DNA of 64,000 nt, taken from contig NZ_JAATVY010000003.1 in NCBI RefSeq assembly GCF_011947195.1, positions 372,001 to 436,000 on the forward strand, given 5' to 3'. The position numbers and the translations under genes are program-made. The stretch comes from Planosporangium thailandense (GTDB lineage: Bacteria; Actinomycetota; Actinomycetes; Mycobacteriales; Micromonosporaceae). The notes beneath the pieces are model-generated. The model made no database searches. It worked only from the letters and a program-made list of their open reading frames with translations, and had not been told where the DNA came from. Below, in pieces: positions 1 through 8,212 of this stretch (position 1 is its first letter; each line of letters opens with the position of its first letter).

Positions 1-347
1 CGTACACCGGCGACATGGCGCGCATGCTGGTGACCGCGGCCCGCGACGAGCGCGCGTGGGGCCGGGCGTGGCACGCGCCGACCAATCCGGCGCTGTCGAT
101 CCGGGACCTGGCCCGGCGGTACTTCCGGGTGGCGGGACACCCCGGTGTGAAGGTGGCCGGCCTGCCGCGCGCGGCGCTGTACCTGGTCGCGCCGTTCAAC
201 CCGTTCGCGCGCGAGCTGATCGAGATGGACTACCAGTTCCGGGCGCCGTTCCTGCTCGACTCGTCGGCCGCCACCCGTACCTTCGGGCTGACCCCGACCG
301 ACCTGGACGCCGCGCTCAGCGAGGTGGCCGCCGCCGCCCGGTCATGA
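1..347 (+). CDS. NAD(P)-binding epimerase/reductase, C-terminal part
   Basis: The reading frame is open from the left edge and ends at TGA 345-347, so only the last 114 residues are present. The tail resembles the C-terminal segment of extended short-chain dehydrogenase (NAD-dependent epimerase/NmrA-like) proteins: YTGDMA, then a 'WGRAWHAPTNP' stretch and a hydrophobic 'YLVAPFNPFARELIEMDYQF' segment, as seen where such enzymes bind substrate. The Rossmann nucleotide-binding half is outside the window, so substrate and cofactor cannot be told. It converges with the DMT transporter gene, overlapping it by 6 nt. Confidence 0.7.
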   Translation, partial: YTGDMARMLVTAARDERAWGRAWHAPTNPALSIRDLARRYFRVAGHPGVKVAGLPRAALYLVAPFNPFARELIEMDYQFRAPFLLDSSAATRTFGLTPTDLDAALSEVAAAARS

Positions 348-1358
348 CCGGTGCCGCGACGGCACCGCCGCGATGCCCACGGCGATCAGCGTGAGCACGA
401 TGCCGACCAGCGTCATGGCGCTCGGGCCGCCGGCGTGCGCGGGCGCCAGAAAGTCGATCACGGCCGCCGCTACCAGCTGACCGGCGATCGTGCCCAGGCT
501 CAGCAGCAGGACGCCGGTGAAGCGCACCACCGACGCGGAGACCGCGATGAAGAAGACCCCGAGGATGCCGCCGAGGTACAGCCAGGGCTCGTGCGGCAGG
601 CCGCCCGTCGGCCAGCCGCGGAGGGCCACCTCGACCGCGAACGCGATGAGCAGCGCCACCGTGCCGGCGAGGAAGTTGATGAACGCGGCCGGCAGGGCCA
701 TGCCGGCGTAGTGGCGTACCCGGCCGTTCATGGCCTGCTGCCAGGCGGTGCCGACGCCGGCGACGGAAGGCAGCACCGCCAGCGCCAGCAGGCTGGGTCG
801 GGTGATCTGGTTGGACACGGCCACGAGCACGGCGCCGACGGTGACCAGTGCGCCGATCACCCGGGGCACGGTGAGCGGGTGGCGGCCGGTCGGGCCCAGC
901 CCGAACCGGTCCACGGCCAGGCCGCTGATCGACTGGCCGGCCACGATGGCGACGCTGAACACCGCAACGCCGAGCACCGGCACCGAGACGCCCTGGCTCA
1001 CGACGAGCAGCGCGCCGCAGGCCCCGCCGACCAGGTGCCACCAGCGCAGGTGGCCGGCGCGCAGCGCGTCTCGTACCCCGGTGAGGCCCTGGCGCGCCGG
1101 CGCGATCATGGGCGTCAGGACCGCGAGGACCACCAGACCGATACCGAACGAGATCACGGCGGCCGCGATCCCGTCGTGCAGCCGGGCGCCCAGTTCGCCG
1201 TTGATCCGCGACTGTACGGCGATCAATGCTCCGCAGCCCAGCGCCAGGATCACGCCGAGGGCGCGCCGGCCGGTCTCGGCCGAGTGGGTGGGTCCGGCTG
1301 GGGCGCTGACATCGGTACGGGCTGGGCGTTGCGAAGTGGTCACACCGAATCTTTCCAC
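342..1358 (-). CDS. DMT-superfamily (YdcZ/DUF606) membrane transporter
   Basis: A 338-residue polytopic membrane protein. It has about ten hydrophobic segments in two similar halves, the DUF606/YdcZ arrangement of the drug/metabolite transporter superfamily. Both halves open with small-residue-rich helices such as 'VILALGCGALIAVQSRINGE', the family's typical first helix with a conserved Gln-Ser-x-x-Asn. The cargo is unknown. The first ~30 residues are polar and low-complexity; GTG at 1358 or GTG at 1343 could be the start and neither has a clear Shine-Dalgarno. It stands alone, converging on the partial epimerase gene and followed upstream by the separately controlled glpX. Confidence 0.8.
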   Translation of the reverse strand: MERFGVTTSQRPARTDVSAPAGPTHSAETGRRALGVILALGCGALIAVQSRINGELGARLHDGIAAAVISFGIGLVVLAVLTPMIAPARQGLTGVRDALRAGHLRWWHLVGGACGALLVVSQGVSVPVLGVAVFSVAIVAGQSISGLAVDRFGLGPTGRHPLTVPRVIGALVTVGAVLVAVSNQITRPSLLALAVLPSVAGVGTAWQQAMNGRVRHYAGMALPAAFINFLAGTVALLIAFAVEVALRGWPTGGLPHEPWLYLGGILGVFFIAVSASVVRFTGVLLLSLGTIAGQLVAAAVIDFLAPAHAGGPSAMTLVGIVLTLIAVGIAAVPSRHRS

Positions 1359-1427
1359 GCGGTCAGGACAATCCGCCGCGATTATGCAGGTCCCGGGCGG
1401 CGAGGCGTGCCCGGGACCCCCATGTCG

Positions 1428-2465
1428 TCAGGCCCGGTCGATCGGCGTGCCGTCGAAGTCGACCACCGAGTAGAGGTTGAGCTTCTCCAGGCGGTGGTAG
1501 GAGTCGATCACGCGGATCGTGCCGCTCTTGGAGCGCATCACGATCGACTGGGTGTACGCGCCGCCGGAGCGGTAGCGGACGCCGCGCAGCAGGTCGCCGC
1601 TGGTCACCCCGGTCGCGCAGAAGAAGATGTTCTCGCCCTTGACCAGGTCGTCGGTGGTCAGGACCCGGTCGAGGTCGTGCCCGGCCGCGAGCGCCTTCTC
1701 CCGCTCCGCCTCGTCGCGTGGCCACAGCTTGGCCTGCATCGCGCCGCCCATGCACTTGAGTGCGCAGGCTGTGATGATGCCCTCCGGCGTGCCGCCGATA
1801 CCGACCAGCAGGTCGACCTCGCTCTCCTCACGGGCGGCGCTGATCGCGCCCGCGACGTCGCCGTCGGAGATGAACCGGATGCGCGCCCCGGTCTGGCGGA
1901 TCTCGTGGACCAGTTTCTCGTGGCGCGGCCGGTCCAGGATGCAGACCGTGACGTCGGAGATGTTTCCGCGCTTGGCCTTCGCCACGCGGCGCAGGTTCTC
2001 CGCGATCGGCGCGTTGATGTCGATCACGTCGGCGGCGTCCGGTCCGACCGCGAGCTTCTCCATGTAGAAGACCGCGCTGGGGTCGAACATCGCCCCGCGC
2101 TCGGTCACCGCGAGGACGGCGATGGCGTTCGGCATACCCTTGCTCATCAGGGTGGTGCCGTCGATCGGGTCTACCGCGACGTCGACCTCCGCGCCGGTGC
2201 CGTCGCCGACCTGCTCGCCGTTGTACAGCATGGGGGCGTTGTCCTTCTCGCCCTCACCGATCACCACGACGCCGCGCATCGGCACCGAGTTGATCAGGCG
2301 GCGCATGGCGTCGACGGCCGCGCCGTCGCCGCCCTCCTTGTCGCCACGCCCCACCCAGCGGCCGGCGGCCATGGCTGCGGCCTCGGTGACGCGGACCAGG
2401 TCGAGCGCGAGGTTGCGATCCGGTTCCTGCGGCTTGCGGACGGGTGTGACGTTCGTTTCAGTCAT
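1428..2465 (-). CDS. glpX: Fructose-1,6-bisphosphatase, class II (GlpX)
   Basis: A 345-residue class II fructose-1,6-bisphosphatase, which hydrolyses fructose-1,6-bisphosphate to fructose-6-phosphate in gluconeogenesis; in actinomycetes GlpX is usually the main such enzyme. Visible signatures are '[15 protein letters not shown]' and the metal-binding '[12 protein letters not shown]' of the Li-sensitive phosphatase fold, plus 'SDGDVAGAI' and 'GIGGTPEGI'. A longer frame reaches 2531, but ATG 2465 is chosen because a perfect AGGAGG (2472-2477) lies 6 nt upstream and family members begin at this point. The neighbouring divergent DUF4245 gene is the usual actinobacterial partner. Confidence 0.95.
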   Translation of the reverse strand: MTETNVTPVRKPQEPDRNLALDLVRVTEAAAMAAGRWVGRGDKEGGDGAAVDAMRRLINSVPMRGVVVIGEGEKDNAPMLYNGEQVGDGTGAEVDVAVDPIDGTTLMSKGMPNAIAVLAVTERGAMFDPSAVFYMEKLAVGPDAADVIDINAPIAENLRRVAKAKRGNISDVTVCILDRPRHEKLVHEIRQTGARIRFISDGDVAGAISAAREESEVDLLVGIGGTPEGIITACALKCMGGAMQAKLWPRDEAEREKALAAGHDLDRVLTTDDLVKGENIFFCATGVTSGDLLRGVRYRSGGAYTQSIVMRSKSGTIRVIDSYHRLEKLNLYSVVDFDGTPIDRA

Positions 2466-2586
2466 GCGGCGCCTCCTGGTCCGTGGGCGGCAGTTGATGT
2501 CGCAATCCTGGCAGATCGTAGGAGTTAGCACTCGTTCGGGTGGCCCGCTTTGTCAGGCCGGACGGTCGATCAGGGAGTATGGAACC

Positions 2587-3126
2587 GTGCCACCAGCCAG
2601 CCCCGCCGCAGCGCCTCGACGTCTGGGCCGATCGCCCCGCGACATGGCGCTATCCCTGCTTGTCCTACTTGTGCCGATCATAGTCCTGCTGGGCGTGTAC
2701 CGATTTCTCGGTGGAGAGAGCCCGACGGTGGTGGACCCGTCGTCGGCGTACGACGACGCCCGCGCCGCGCATGCCTTCCCGGTCACCGAACCGTCCGTAC
2801 CGCCAGGGTGGAAGCCCGTCAGCGCGGTGTTCCGCCGCAGCGACCCGGGCGCCGTGCTGCGGGTCGGTTACCGCAGCCCGACCGGTGGGACCGCGCAGCT
2901 GCTGGAGAGCAACGTCCCGACCGGTGTGCTGGTCGCCTCGGAGCTGGGCACCGGCGCCCGCGACGAGGGTGCGGTGAGCCTCGACGGGCAGGAGTGGCAC
3001 CGCTACACGTCATCGAGCGGCGAGCTCGCGTACGTGCACAGTCAGCCGGACCGGACGGTGCTCGTCGTGGGGCGCACGAGCGACACCGAACTGGCCCAGC
3101 TCGCGACGGCGGTACCTGAGCGGTAA
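2587..3126 (+). CDS. DUF4245 membrane-anchored protein
   Basis: A 179-residue protein. It has a basic N-terminus (PRRLGRSPRDM), one transmembrane helix (residues ~21-38, 'LSLLVLLVPIIVLLGVYRF'), then a ~130-residue extracytoplasmic domain. The 'SPRDM' motif just before the helix and the position opposite glpX identify DUF4245, a family with no known function found beside glpX/fum in actinobacteria. The start is GTG 2587, with GGGAG about 12 nt upstream; an internal ATG at 2644 would remove the conserved basic leader. It converges with xseB across a ~70-nt spacer of short CTGCTCGG-like repeats. Confidence 0.85.
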   Translation: MPPASPAAAPRRLGRSPRDMALSLLVLLVPIIVLLGVYRFLGGESPTVVDPSSAYDDARAAHAFPVTEPSVPPGWKPVSAVFRRSDPGAVLRVGYRSPTGGTAQLLESNVPTGVLVASELGTGARDEGAVSLDGQEWHRYTSSSGELAYVHSQPDRTVLVVGRTSDTELAQLATAVPER

Positions 3127-3195
3127 CCGCCGCCGCGAGCGCTGTTCGGCTGTGCTGCTCGGTCTACTGCTCGGCTGTGCTACTCGGCGCCGGCG

Positions 3196-3393
3196 CTACT
3201 CGGCGTCGGCGCGGGCGGCATCCAGCCGGGCCCGGGCCCCGTCGAGCCACTGCTGGCAGACGGTCGCGAGCTGCTCACCGCGCTCCCACAGGGCCAGCGA
3301 CTCCTCGAGCGTGCTGCCACCGGCTTCGAGCTTCTCGACCACCGCCGCCAGCTCGGCGCGGGCCTGTTCGTAGCTCAGTTCAGGGGTACTCAT
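3196..3393 (-). CDS. xseB: Exodeoxyribonuclease VII small subunit
   Basis: A 65-residue all-helical protein with the XseB pattern 'SYEQARAELAAVVEKLEAGG' followed by 'LEESLALWERGEQL'. Several XseB copies bind the large catalytic subunit XseA to form exonuclease VII, which degrades single-stranded DNA from both ends. ATG 3393 overlaps the stop of the upstream acetyltransferase gene by 4 nt (ATGA), so the two are translationally coupled. In most actinomycetes xseB directly follows xseA; here an acetyltransferase gene and a ~210-nt leader region separate them. Confidence 0.95.
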   Translation of the reverse strand: MSTPELSYEQARAELAAVVEKLEAGGSTLEESLALWERGEQLATVCQQWLDGARARLDAARADAE

Positions 3394-4157
3394 GACCCAG
3401 CCACACTACGGGACACGAAGACGACCTCGTCGATCGTGTCGAACCCGACGCGCCGGTAGATGCGCTCCTGGGGCTCGCCCGCCGGCGTGAGGAACGCCGT
3501 GGCGGCCCCGGCACGGTGCGCTTCCCGCGTCAGGTACGCGGTGATCGCCGCTCCGACGCCCCGGTTGCGGAACGCCGCGCGTACCGCGATGCCGCCGATC
3601 TCGCCGACGCCGTCCGAGATCGGTGTGCAGATCCCGCCGCCGGCCGGTTCCCCGGTGACCGCGTGGCGGGCGAGTACCGCCAGCCCGCCTGCCGCAAGTT
3701 GCCGCCGGTAACCGGCCACGTCCGCGTCGCCGGTCGGCTCGGCCTCGCCGAACGCCTCGCGCTGAGCGTTGATCATGTCGCGGAACTCCTGGTCGGTCGC
3801 GGGCGTCACCAGCTCGATGTCGTCCGGAACCGGCTGGTCGGTCACACCGCCGTCCGCGCAGGCCATCAGCGGGAGCCGGTCGGTGACGGTGAAGCCGCCC
3901 GCCAGCAGCGCCGCCTCCACGTCGGGCGCGAGCTTGGGCAGGTACTCCAGCCGGGGGATCAGCCCGCGGCGGGAGTACGCGGTGACCAGGGCGGCGACGT
4001 CGTCGCGGGTCGGCCGTGCGCCGCCGTGGGGGATGGCGTAATTGAGGAACGGGTTGCCGCTTTCGCGGGAGAACGTGGCCAGGAACGGCCCGATCTGTTC
4101 GGTGTCGCGATCGGCGGCCGCGGTGCGGCGAATGTGCGCCTGGATGAGAGCAGACAC
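3390..4157 (-). CDS. GNAT-family N-acetyltransferase between xseA and xseB
   Basis: A 255-residue protein whose C-terminal half (~120-250) is a GNAT domain. The acetyl-CoA loop is 'VRAAFRNRGVGAAITAYL' (a variant R/Q-x-x-G-x-G/A), followed by a β-bulge strand and the late 'IYRRVGFDTIDE' motif typical of the fold. The N-terminal half ('SRESGNPFLNYAIPHGGARP') is a second, divergent GNAT-like or substrate-capture region. The start is GTG 4157, with only a weak purine stretch upstream. It overlaps xseB by 4 nt and is preceded by a possible leader peptide (4243-4284). The acceptor substrate is unknown. Confidence 0.85.
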   Translation of the reverse strand: MSALIQAHIRRTAAADRDTEQIGPFLATFSRESGNPFLNYAIPHGGARPTRDDVAALVTAYSRRGLIPRLEYLPKLAPDVEAALLAGGFTVTDRLPLMACADGGVTDQPVPDDIELVTPATDQEFRDMINAQREAFGEAEPTGDADVAGYRRQLAAGGLAVLARHAVTGEPAGGGICTPISDGVGEIGGIAVRAAFRNRGVGAAITAYLTREAHRAGAATAFLTPAGEPQERIYRRVGFDTIDEVVFVSRSVAGS

Positions 4158-4242
4158 TTCTGCTGATTGCCTTTCGAGAGTTTGTGGGCATGCACGATCG
4201 GCCCGCCGCTACGCGTACGGGCGCGGAATGGCGCGGTCGCCG

Positions 4243-4284
4243 CTAGAACCGGACGGCGGCGCCGTGACGGAAGCGACGGGGCAT
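4243..4284 (-). CDS. Possible 13-residue leader peptide upstream of the acetyltransferase
   Basis: ATG 4284 has a strong AGGAG (4291-4295) at 6-nt spacing and reads MPRRFRHGAAVRF to TAG 4243-4245. Just upstream is a perfect 6-bp hairpin (GCCCGA-CTC-TCGGGC, 4309-4323), and a CATGAT -10-like hexamer sits at 4334-4339. The order promoter, hairpin, Shine-Dalgarno, short Arg-rich peptide, then the GNAT gene 85 nt further on looks like a translated leader. Expression and function are inference. Confidence 0.35.
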   Translation of the reverse strand: MPRRFRHGAAVRF

Positions 4285-4369
4285 AAGGCGCTCCTGGTGC
4301 TCGTGCGTGCCCGACTCTCGGGCCTGCCGCGTGATCATGTCAGAGTGCGGCGGCGGTCGCAGCCGGATT

Positions 4370-5584
4370 TCAGCCCTCCACGGTGGCGGCCAGCTCGCCG
4401 CCGGCGAGGCGTACCCGCAGCCGGTCACCCTCGGCGACCTCGTCGGGCGCCCGGACCACCGCGCCGTCGGGGCGCTGCACGATCGCGTACCCCCGCTGCA
4501 GCGTCGCCGCCGGGGACAGCGCCCGAAGCCGGGCCAGGGTGTGGGCCAGTTCGCCGTCGGCGCGGTCGAGCCGGTGACCGACGTAGCGGGTGGCCCGGTC
4601 GCGAAGCGCCCTGATCTCGGCCTCCCGCTGGTCGACCATGGCCTCGGGGCGGGCGAGCACCGGCCGGCTGCGGACGGCGTCGAGGCGGTGCTGTTCGCGG
4701 TCGAGCAGTTGGCTGACGCTGCGCCGCAGTCGCTGCCGGGCCTGGCCGATCAACCGCACCTCCTCGGCGAGGTCGGGCACGATCCGTTTCGCCGCGTCGG
4801 TCGGGGTCGACGCGCGCAGATCCGCCACGTAGTCGACCAGCGGGGTGTCGGTCTCGTGGCCGATCGCGGACACGACCGGGGTACGGCAGGCGAAGACCGC
4901 CCGGCACAGCGCCTCGTCGGAGAAGGGGAGCAGGTCCTCGATCGAGCCACCGCCGCGAGCGATCACGATCACGTCGACGGTCTCGTCGCGGTCGAGGGCG
5001 GTCAGCGCGTCCAGGATCTGCGGTACGGCGGTGGGCCCCTGTACCGCGACGTTGATGATCCGGAAGTCGACCGCCGGCCAGCGCCGCCGCGCGTTGGTGC
5101 ACACGTCGCGCTCGGCCGCGCTGGCCCGGCCGGTGATGAGGCCGATGCGCCGGGGCAGGAAGGGCAGCCGCCGCTTGCGTGCCCGGTCGAACAGCCCCTC
5201 GGCGTTGAGCATCTTCTTCAGGTGCTCGATGCGGGCGAGCAGCTCACCGACGCCGACCTGGCGGATCTCGTCGGCACGCAGGCTGAACGTGCCCCGGCCG
5301 GGGAAGAAGTCCGGCTTGGCGTGCACGACGATGCGGGCCCCGTCGACGAGGTTGGGTGCGCCCGAGTCGAGGACGTCACGGTTGGTGGTGACCGTGAGGC
5401 TGAGGTCGGCCGACGGGTCGCGGAGCGTGAGGAAGACCGTAGTGGCGCCGGGCCGACGGCTGATCTGCGCGACCTGGCCGTCCACCCACACCCAGCCCAG
5501 CCTGCCGATCCACGCCGCGATCTTCTGGCTGACCACGCGTACCGGCCATGGGTTTTCGGGGGTTGTCGTGGGCGCTTCAGTCAC
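4370..5584 (-). CDS. xseA: Exodeoxyribonuclease VII large subunit
   Basis: The catalytic subunit of exonuclease VII, about 404 residues. Residues ~10-110 form the OB-fold DNA-binding domain ('VWVDGQVAQ', '[10 protein letters not shown]'). The nuclease domain follows, with '[19 protein letters not shown]', the catalytic-core '[17 protein letters not shown]' and '[25 protein letters not shown]' motifs, then a long coiled-coil stretch that recruits XseB. Starts at 5614, 5590 and 5584 are possible; GTG 5584 is preferred because a TACCCT -10 hexamer ends 7 nt upstream on this strand, predicting a leaderless mRNA. It is divergent from ispH. Confidence 0.95.
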   Translation of the reverse strand: MTEAPTTTPENPWPVRVVSQKIAAWIGRLGWVWVDGQVAQISRRPGATTVFLTLRDPSADLSLTVTTNRDVLDSGAPNLVDGARIVVHAKPDFFPGRGTFSLRADEIRQVGVGELLARIEHLKKMLNAEGLFDRARKRRLPFLPRRIGLITGRASAAERDVCTNARRRWPAVDFRIINVAVQGPTAVPQILDALTALDRDETVDVIVIARGGGSIEDLLPFSDEALCRAVFACRTPVVSAIGHETDTPLVDYVADLRASTPTDAAKRIVPDLAEEVRLIGQARQRLRRSVSQLLDREQHRLDAVRSRPVLARPEAMVDQREAEIRALRDRATRYVGHRLDRADGELAHTLARLRALSPAATLQRGYAIVQRPDGAVVRAPDEVAEGDRLRVRLAGGELAATVEG

Positions 5585-5649
5585 GGGCATCAGGGTACGG
5601 GTGGCCCGAGTCACGGGGCCGGTTAACCACGGCCTCGTACGATGGGCAG

Positions 5650-6657
5650 GTGACCGATACCCCGAAGCGCGTCCTGCTCGCCAAGCCCCGCGGCTACTGC
5701 GCCGGCGTCGACCGCGCCGTGCAAACCGTGGAGGAGGCCCTCAAGCTGTACGGGCCGCCGATCTACGTGCGCAAGGAGATCGTGCACAACCGGCACGTGG
5801 TCGCCACGCTGCAGGCGAAGGGCGCCGTCTTCGTGGAGGAGAACGAGGAGGTCCCGGAGGGCTCGATCGTCGTCTTCTCCGCGCACGGGGTGGCTCCGGA
5901 GGTGCACGAGCAGGCCCGGGCGCGGTCGTTGAAGGCGATCGACGCGACCTGCCCGCTGGTGACCAAGGTGCACCAGGAGGCCCGCCGCTTCGCCGCCGCC
6001 GACTACGACATCCTGCTGATCGGTCACGAGGGGCACGAAGAGGTCATCGGTACGACCGGCGAGGCCCCGGCGAACATCCAGCTCGTCGACGGCCCGGACG
6101 CGGTCGACAAGGTCACCGTCCGGGACCCGTCCAAGGTGGTCTGGCTGTCCCAGACGACCCTGTCGGTGGACGAGACCCTCGAGACCGTCGACCGGCTCAA
6201 GCGCAAGCTGCCCCTGCTGGTGTCGCCGCCGAGCGACGACATCTGCTACGCCACCTCCAACCGCCAGGACGCGGTCAAGACGATCGCGCCCTCGTGCGAC
6301 GTCGTCATCGTGGTCGGGTCGCAGAACTCGTCGAACTCGCAGCGGCTGCGCGAGGTCGCGGTGGACGCGGGGGCGCGTGCCGCGTACCTCGTCGACTACG
6401 CCAGCGAGATCCGCGACGAGTGGCTGGAAGGCGCCTCGACCGTGGGGCTCACGTCCGGCGCTTCGGTGCCCGACGAGCTGGTCATGGAGGTCCTCGACCT
6501 GCTCACCGAGCGCGGTTTCGGCGAGGTGGCGGAGGTGTCCACGGCGGACGAGAAGCTGACCTTCTCGCTGCCGCAGGAGCTGAAGCGGGACATGAAGGCG
6601 GCCAAGGCGACGCGCGCCGGCGAGGCCGCCGCGCTGGCGGCTCATCCTCTTTCGTGA
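5650..6657 (+). CDS. ispH: 4-hydroxy-3-methylbut-2-enyl diphosphate reductase
   Basis: IspH/LytB (335 residues), the last enzyme of the MEP isoprenoid pathway, reducing HMBPP to IPP and DMAPP. The three cysteines that hold its iron-sulfur cluster are in '[13 protein letters not shown]', '[12 protein letters not shown]' and '[14 protein letters not shown]'. Other family motifs are 'HNRHVV' and '[11 protein letters not shown]'. The start is GTG 5650, exactly 6 nt after a TACGAT -10 hexamer (5638-5643), so the transcript is probably leaderless. Its promoter lies back to back with that of xseA. The stop codon sits inside a short palindrome related to the type C repeats. Confidence 0.97.
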   Translation: MTDTPKRVLLAKPRGYCAGVDRAVQTVEEALKLYGPPIYVRKEIVHNRHVVATLQAKGAVFVEENEEVPEGSIVVFSAHGVAPEVHEQARARSLKAIDATCPLVTKVHQEARRFAAADYDILLIGHEGHEEVIGTTGEAPANIQLVDGPDAVDKVTVRDPSKVVWLSQTTLSVDETLETVDRLKRKLPLLVSPPSDDICYATSNRQDAVKTIAPSCDVVIVVGSQNSSNSQRLREVAVDAGARAAYLVDYASEIRDEWLEGASTVGLTSGASVPDELVMEVLDLLTERGFGEVAEVSTADEKLTFSLPQELKRDMKAAKATRAGEAAALAAHPLS

Positions 6658-6666
6658 TCACGGAAC

Positions 6667-6807
6667 TTTCGGGAGCTGTGGGACCTAACACTGTCCGGGC
6701 GGCTGCGGCCCGACGTGTACGCCGAGCTTCCGCTCGCCGACGCCGCGCGGGCGCACGAGATCATCGAAGCGCGGTCCAACCTCGGCAAGGTCGTCCTGCG
6801 CCCGTAG
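6667..6807 (+). pseudogene. Remnant of a zinc-type alcohol dehydrogenase/quinone oxidoreductase
   Basis: Directly after the ispH stop, and in the same frame, 46 codons read 'FRELWDLTLSGRLRP', 'LPLADAARAHEIIEAR' and 'NLGKVVLRP' before TAG 6805-6807. This is the characteristic C-terminal end of medium-chain NADPH:quinone oxidoreductase/alcohol dehydrogenase proteins, with no catalytic or nucleotide-binding part. There is no start codon or ribosome-binding site of its own, so it is a fossil of a gene lost by deletion. The breakpoint is adjacent to a palindrome (6650-6665) resembling an arm of the type C repeats. Confidence 0.75.
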
Positions 6808-6856
6808 CGCCCCGCGTCGAGTCAGCCGAGGCAGTCGAGGCAGTCGAGGCAGCAGA

Positions 6857-6923
6857 ATGTGCAACATTGCTGCTTCCCGACGCGCCGAGGCAGCAATGTT
6901 GCACATATTGCGCGGATCTTGGG
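6857..6923. repeat. Intergenic palindrome type A, copy 1
   Basis: A perfect 17-bp inverted repeat (6857-6873 with 6890-6906, beginning ATGTGCAACATTGCTGC) surrounds a 16-nt loop containing CGCGCC. To its right is the shared end TTGCGCGGATCTTGG, finishing at the rmuC stop codon. To its left are 9-bp tandem units GAGGCAGTC/GAGGCAGTC/GAGGCAGCA. It lies between the ADH remnant and rmuC, which converge, so it could act as a bidirectional terminator, but it has no T-run. Confidence 0.8.
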
Positions 6924-8117
6924 CTATGAGGCCGGCGGGTCGTCGCGGCGCAGCTCGGCCAGCAGCGAGGCGTACTCGCTGTCGACCAGCTCCGGCGCCT
7001 GCAGGTGGCGCGGCGTTACCTCGACCTGCCCCGGCGCGTCCAGCTCGTCGGCGGAGACCCCCAGCTCGCTGAGGCGGCGGGCGCTGACCAGTACGCGTGA
7101 CTCCAGCGACCCGATCGCCTTGTTGTACGCGGTCACCGCGCCGCCCAGGGACGTGCCCACCTTCGCCAGGTGGTCGCCCATGGTCGACAGGCGCGCGTAC
7201 AGCTCCTTGCCGAGCGTGTGCACGGCGTGGGCGTTGCGGGCCAGCGACTCCTGCCGCCACGCGTACGCGACCGTGCGCAGCAGCGCGACGAGCGTGGCCG
7301 GCGTGGCGAGGACGACGTTGCGGGCGAACGCGTACTCCAGCAGCGTCGGGTCGCGTTGCAGCGCCGCGTCGAGGAACGGGTCGGCCGGCATGAACAGCAC
7401 CACGAACTCGGGCGCCGACTGGAAGGCCGACCAGTACGCCTTCGTCGACAGCGTGTCGACGTGCGCGCGTACGTGCTTGGCGTGCGCGGCGAGGTACCCG
7501 TTGCGGGTGGTCTCGTCGCGCGCCTCCATCGCGGCCAGGTACGCCTCGAACGGCGCCTTGGCGTCGACGACGACCTGGCGCCCGCCGTGCAGGCGTACGA
7601 CCAGGTCCGGGCGGATCCCACCGGCGTCGGTGGAGGCGCTGACCTGCTCGGAGAAGTCGCAGTGCTCCAGCATGCCGGCGGCTTCGACGATCCGGCGCAG
7701 TTGGTGCTCGCCCCAGCGCCCGCGTACCTGCGGGGCGCGCAGGGCGGCGACCAGCTGCTTGGTCTCGGTACGCAGCTCGCTGGAGACCTCGGACATGCCC
7801 TTCACCTGCTGGCGCAGGCCCTCGTAGGCGGCGACGCGGTCGCGCTCCAGCTCGGCGACCCGCTGCTCGTAGCGCAGCAGGGCCTCCCGCAGCGGCGCGA
7901 CGGCGTCGGCCACCGCGTCCTGCGTCTGCGCGCTCGCCTCGAAGCTGAGCGCCCGCAGGGACTGTTCCAGGCGCGCCTCGCCTTCCTTGGTGGCCCGGAG
8001 CGTGGCATCGAGGCGGGCGATGTCCGCCGACGACTTGGTACGGGCCAGCAGCCACCCGAGGGCGGCACCGACGAGGAGACCGACGAAGAGGAGAAGAACC
8101 GCCACGATCGTCAGCAT
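6924..8117 (-). CDS. rmuC: DNA recombination protein RmuC
   Basis: A 397-residue RmuC-family protein. It has an N-terminal membrane helix (residues ~3-24, 'IVAVLLLFVGLLVGAALGW') and a long coiled coil (~30-130) of the type found in Smc/RmuC. A PD-(D/E)XK-like nuclease domain follows, with 'RGRWGEHQLRRIVEAAGM', 'RPDLVVRLHGGRQVVVDAK' (the D...DxK core) and 'FVVLFMPADPFLDAAL'. RmuC limits inversions at short inverted repeats in E. coli, which is notable given the palindrome directly downstream of this gene. It is transcribed away from the Gly/Asp-rich protein gene. Confidence 0.93.
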   Translation of the reverse strand: MLTIVAVLLLFVGLLVGAALGWLLARTKSSADIARLDATLRATKEGEARLEQSLRALSFEASAQTQDAVADAVAPLREALLRYEQRVAELERDRVAAYEGLRQQVKGMSEVSSELRTETKQLVAALRAPQVRGRWGEHQLRRIVEAAGMLEHCDFSEQVSASTDAGGIRPDLVVRLHGGRQVVVDAKAPFEAYLAAMEARDETTRNGYLAAHAKHVRAHVDTLSTKAYWSAFQSAPEFVVLFMPADPFLDAALQRDPTLLEYAFARNVVLATPATLVALLRTVAYAWRQESLARNAHAVHTLGKELYARLSTMGDHLAKVGTSLGGAVTAYNKAIGSLESRVLVSARRLSELGVSADELDAPGQVEVTPRHLQAPELVDSEYASLLAELRRDDPPAS

Positions 8118-8212
8118 GCCGTACGACGCGCCGTGACACGTGTAGGTACCGTCGTACTAATGGGTCGGTTCCGGGTTTGGGCCGCTCGCCGGTGACGTGT
8201 GTGGGAGTCGTC

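Noticed and set aside
351-2528. A 725-codon open frame antisense to glpX and the DMT gene
   Set aside because: High-GC DNA gives long antisense frames; the composition (Arg, Gly, Asp, His-rich) is unlike a protein and the opposite strand has clear genes.
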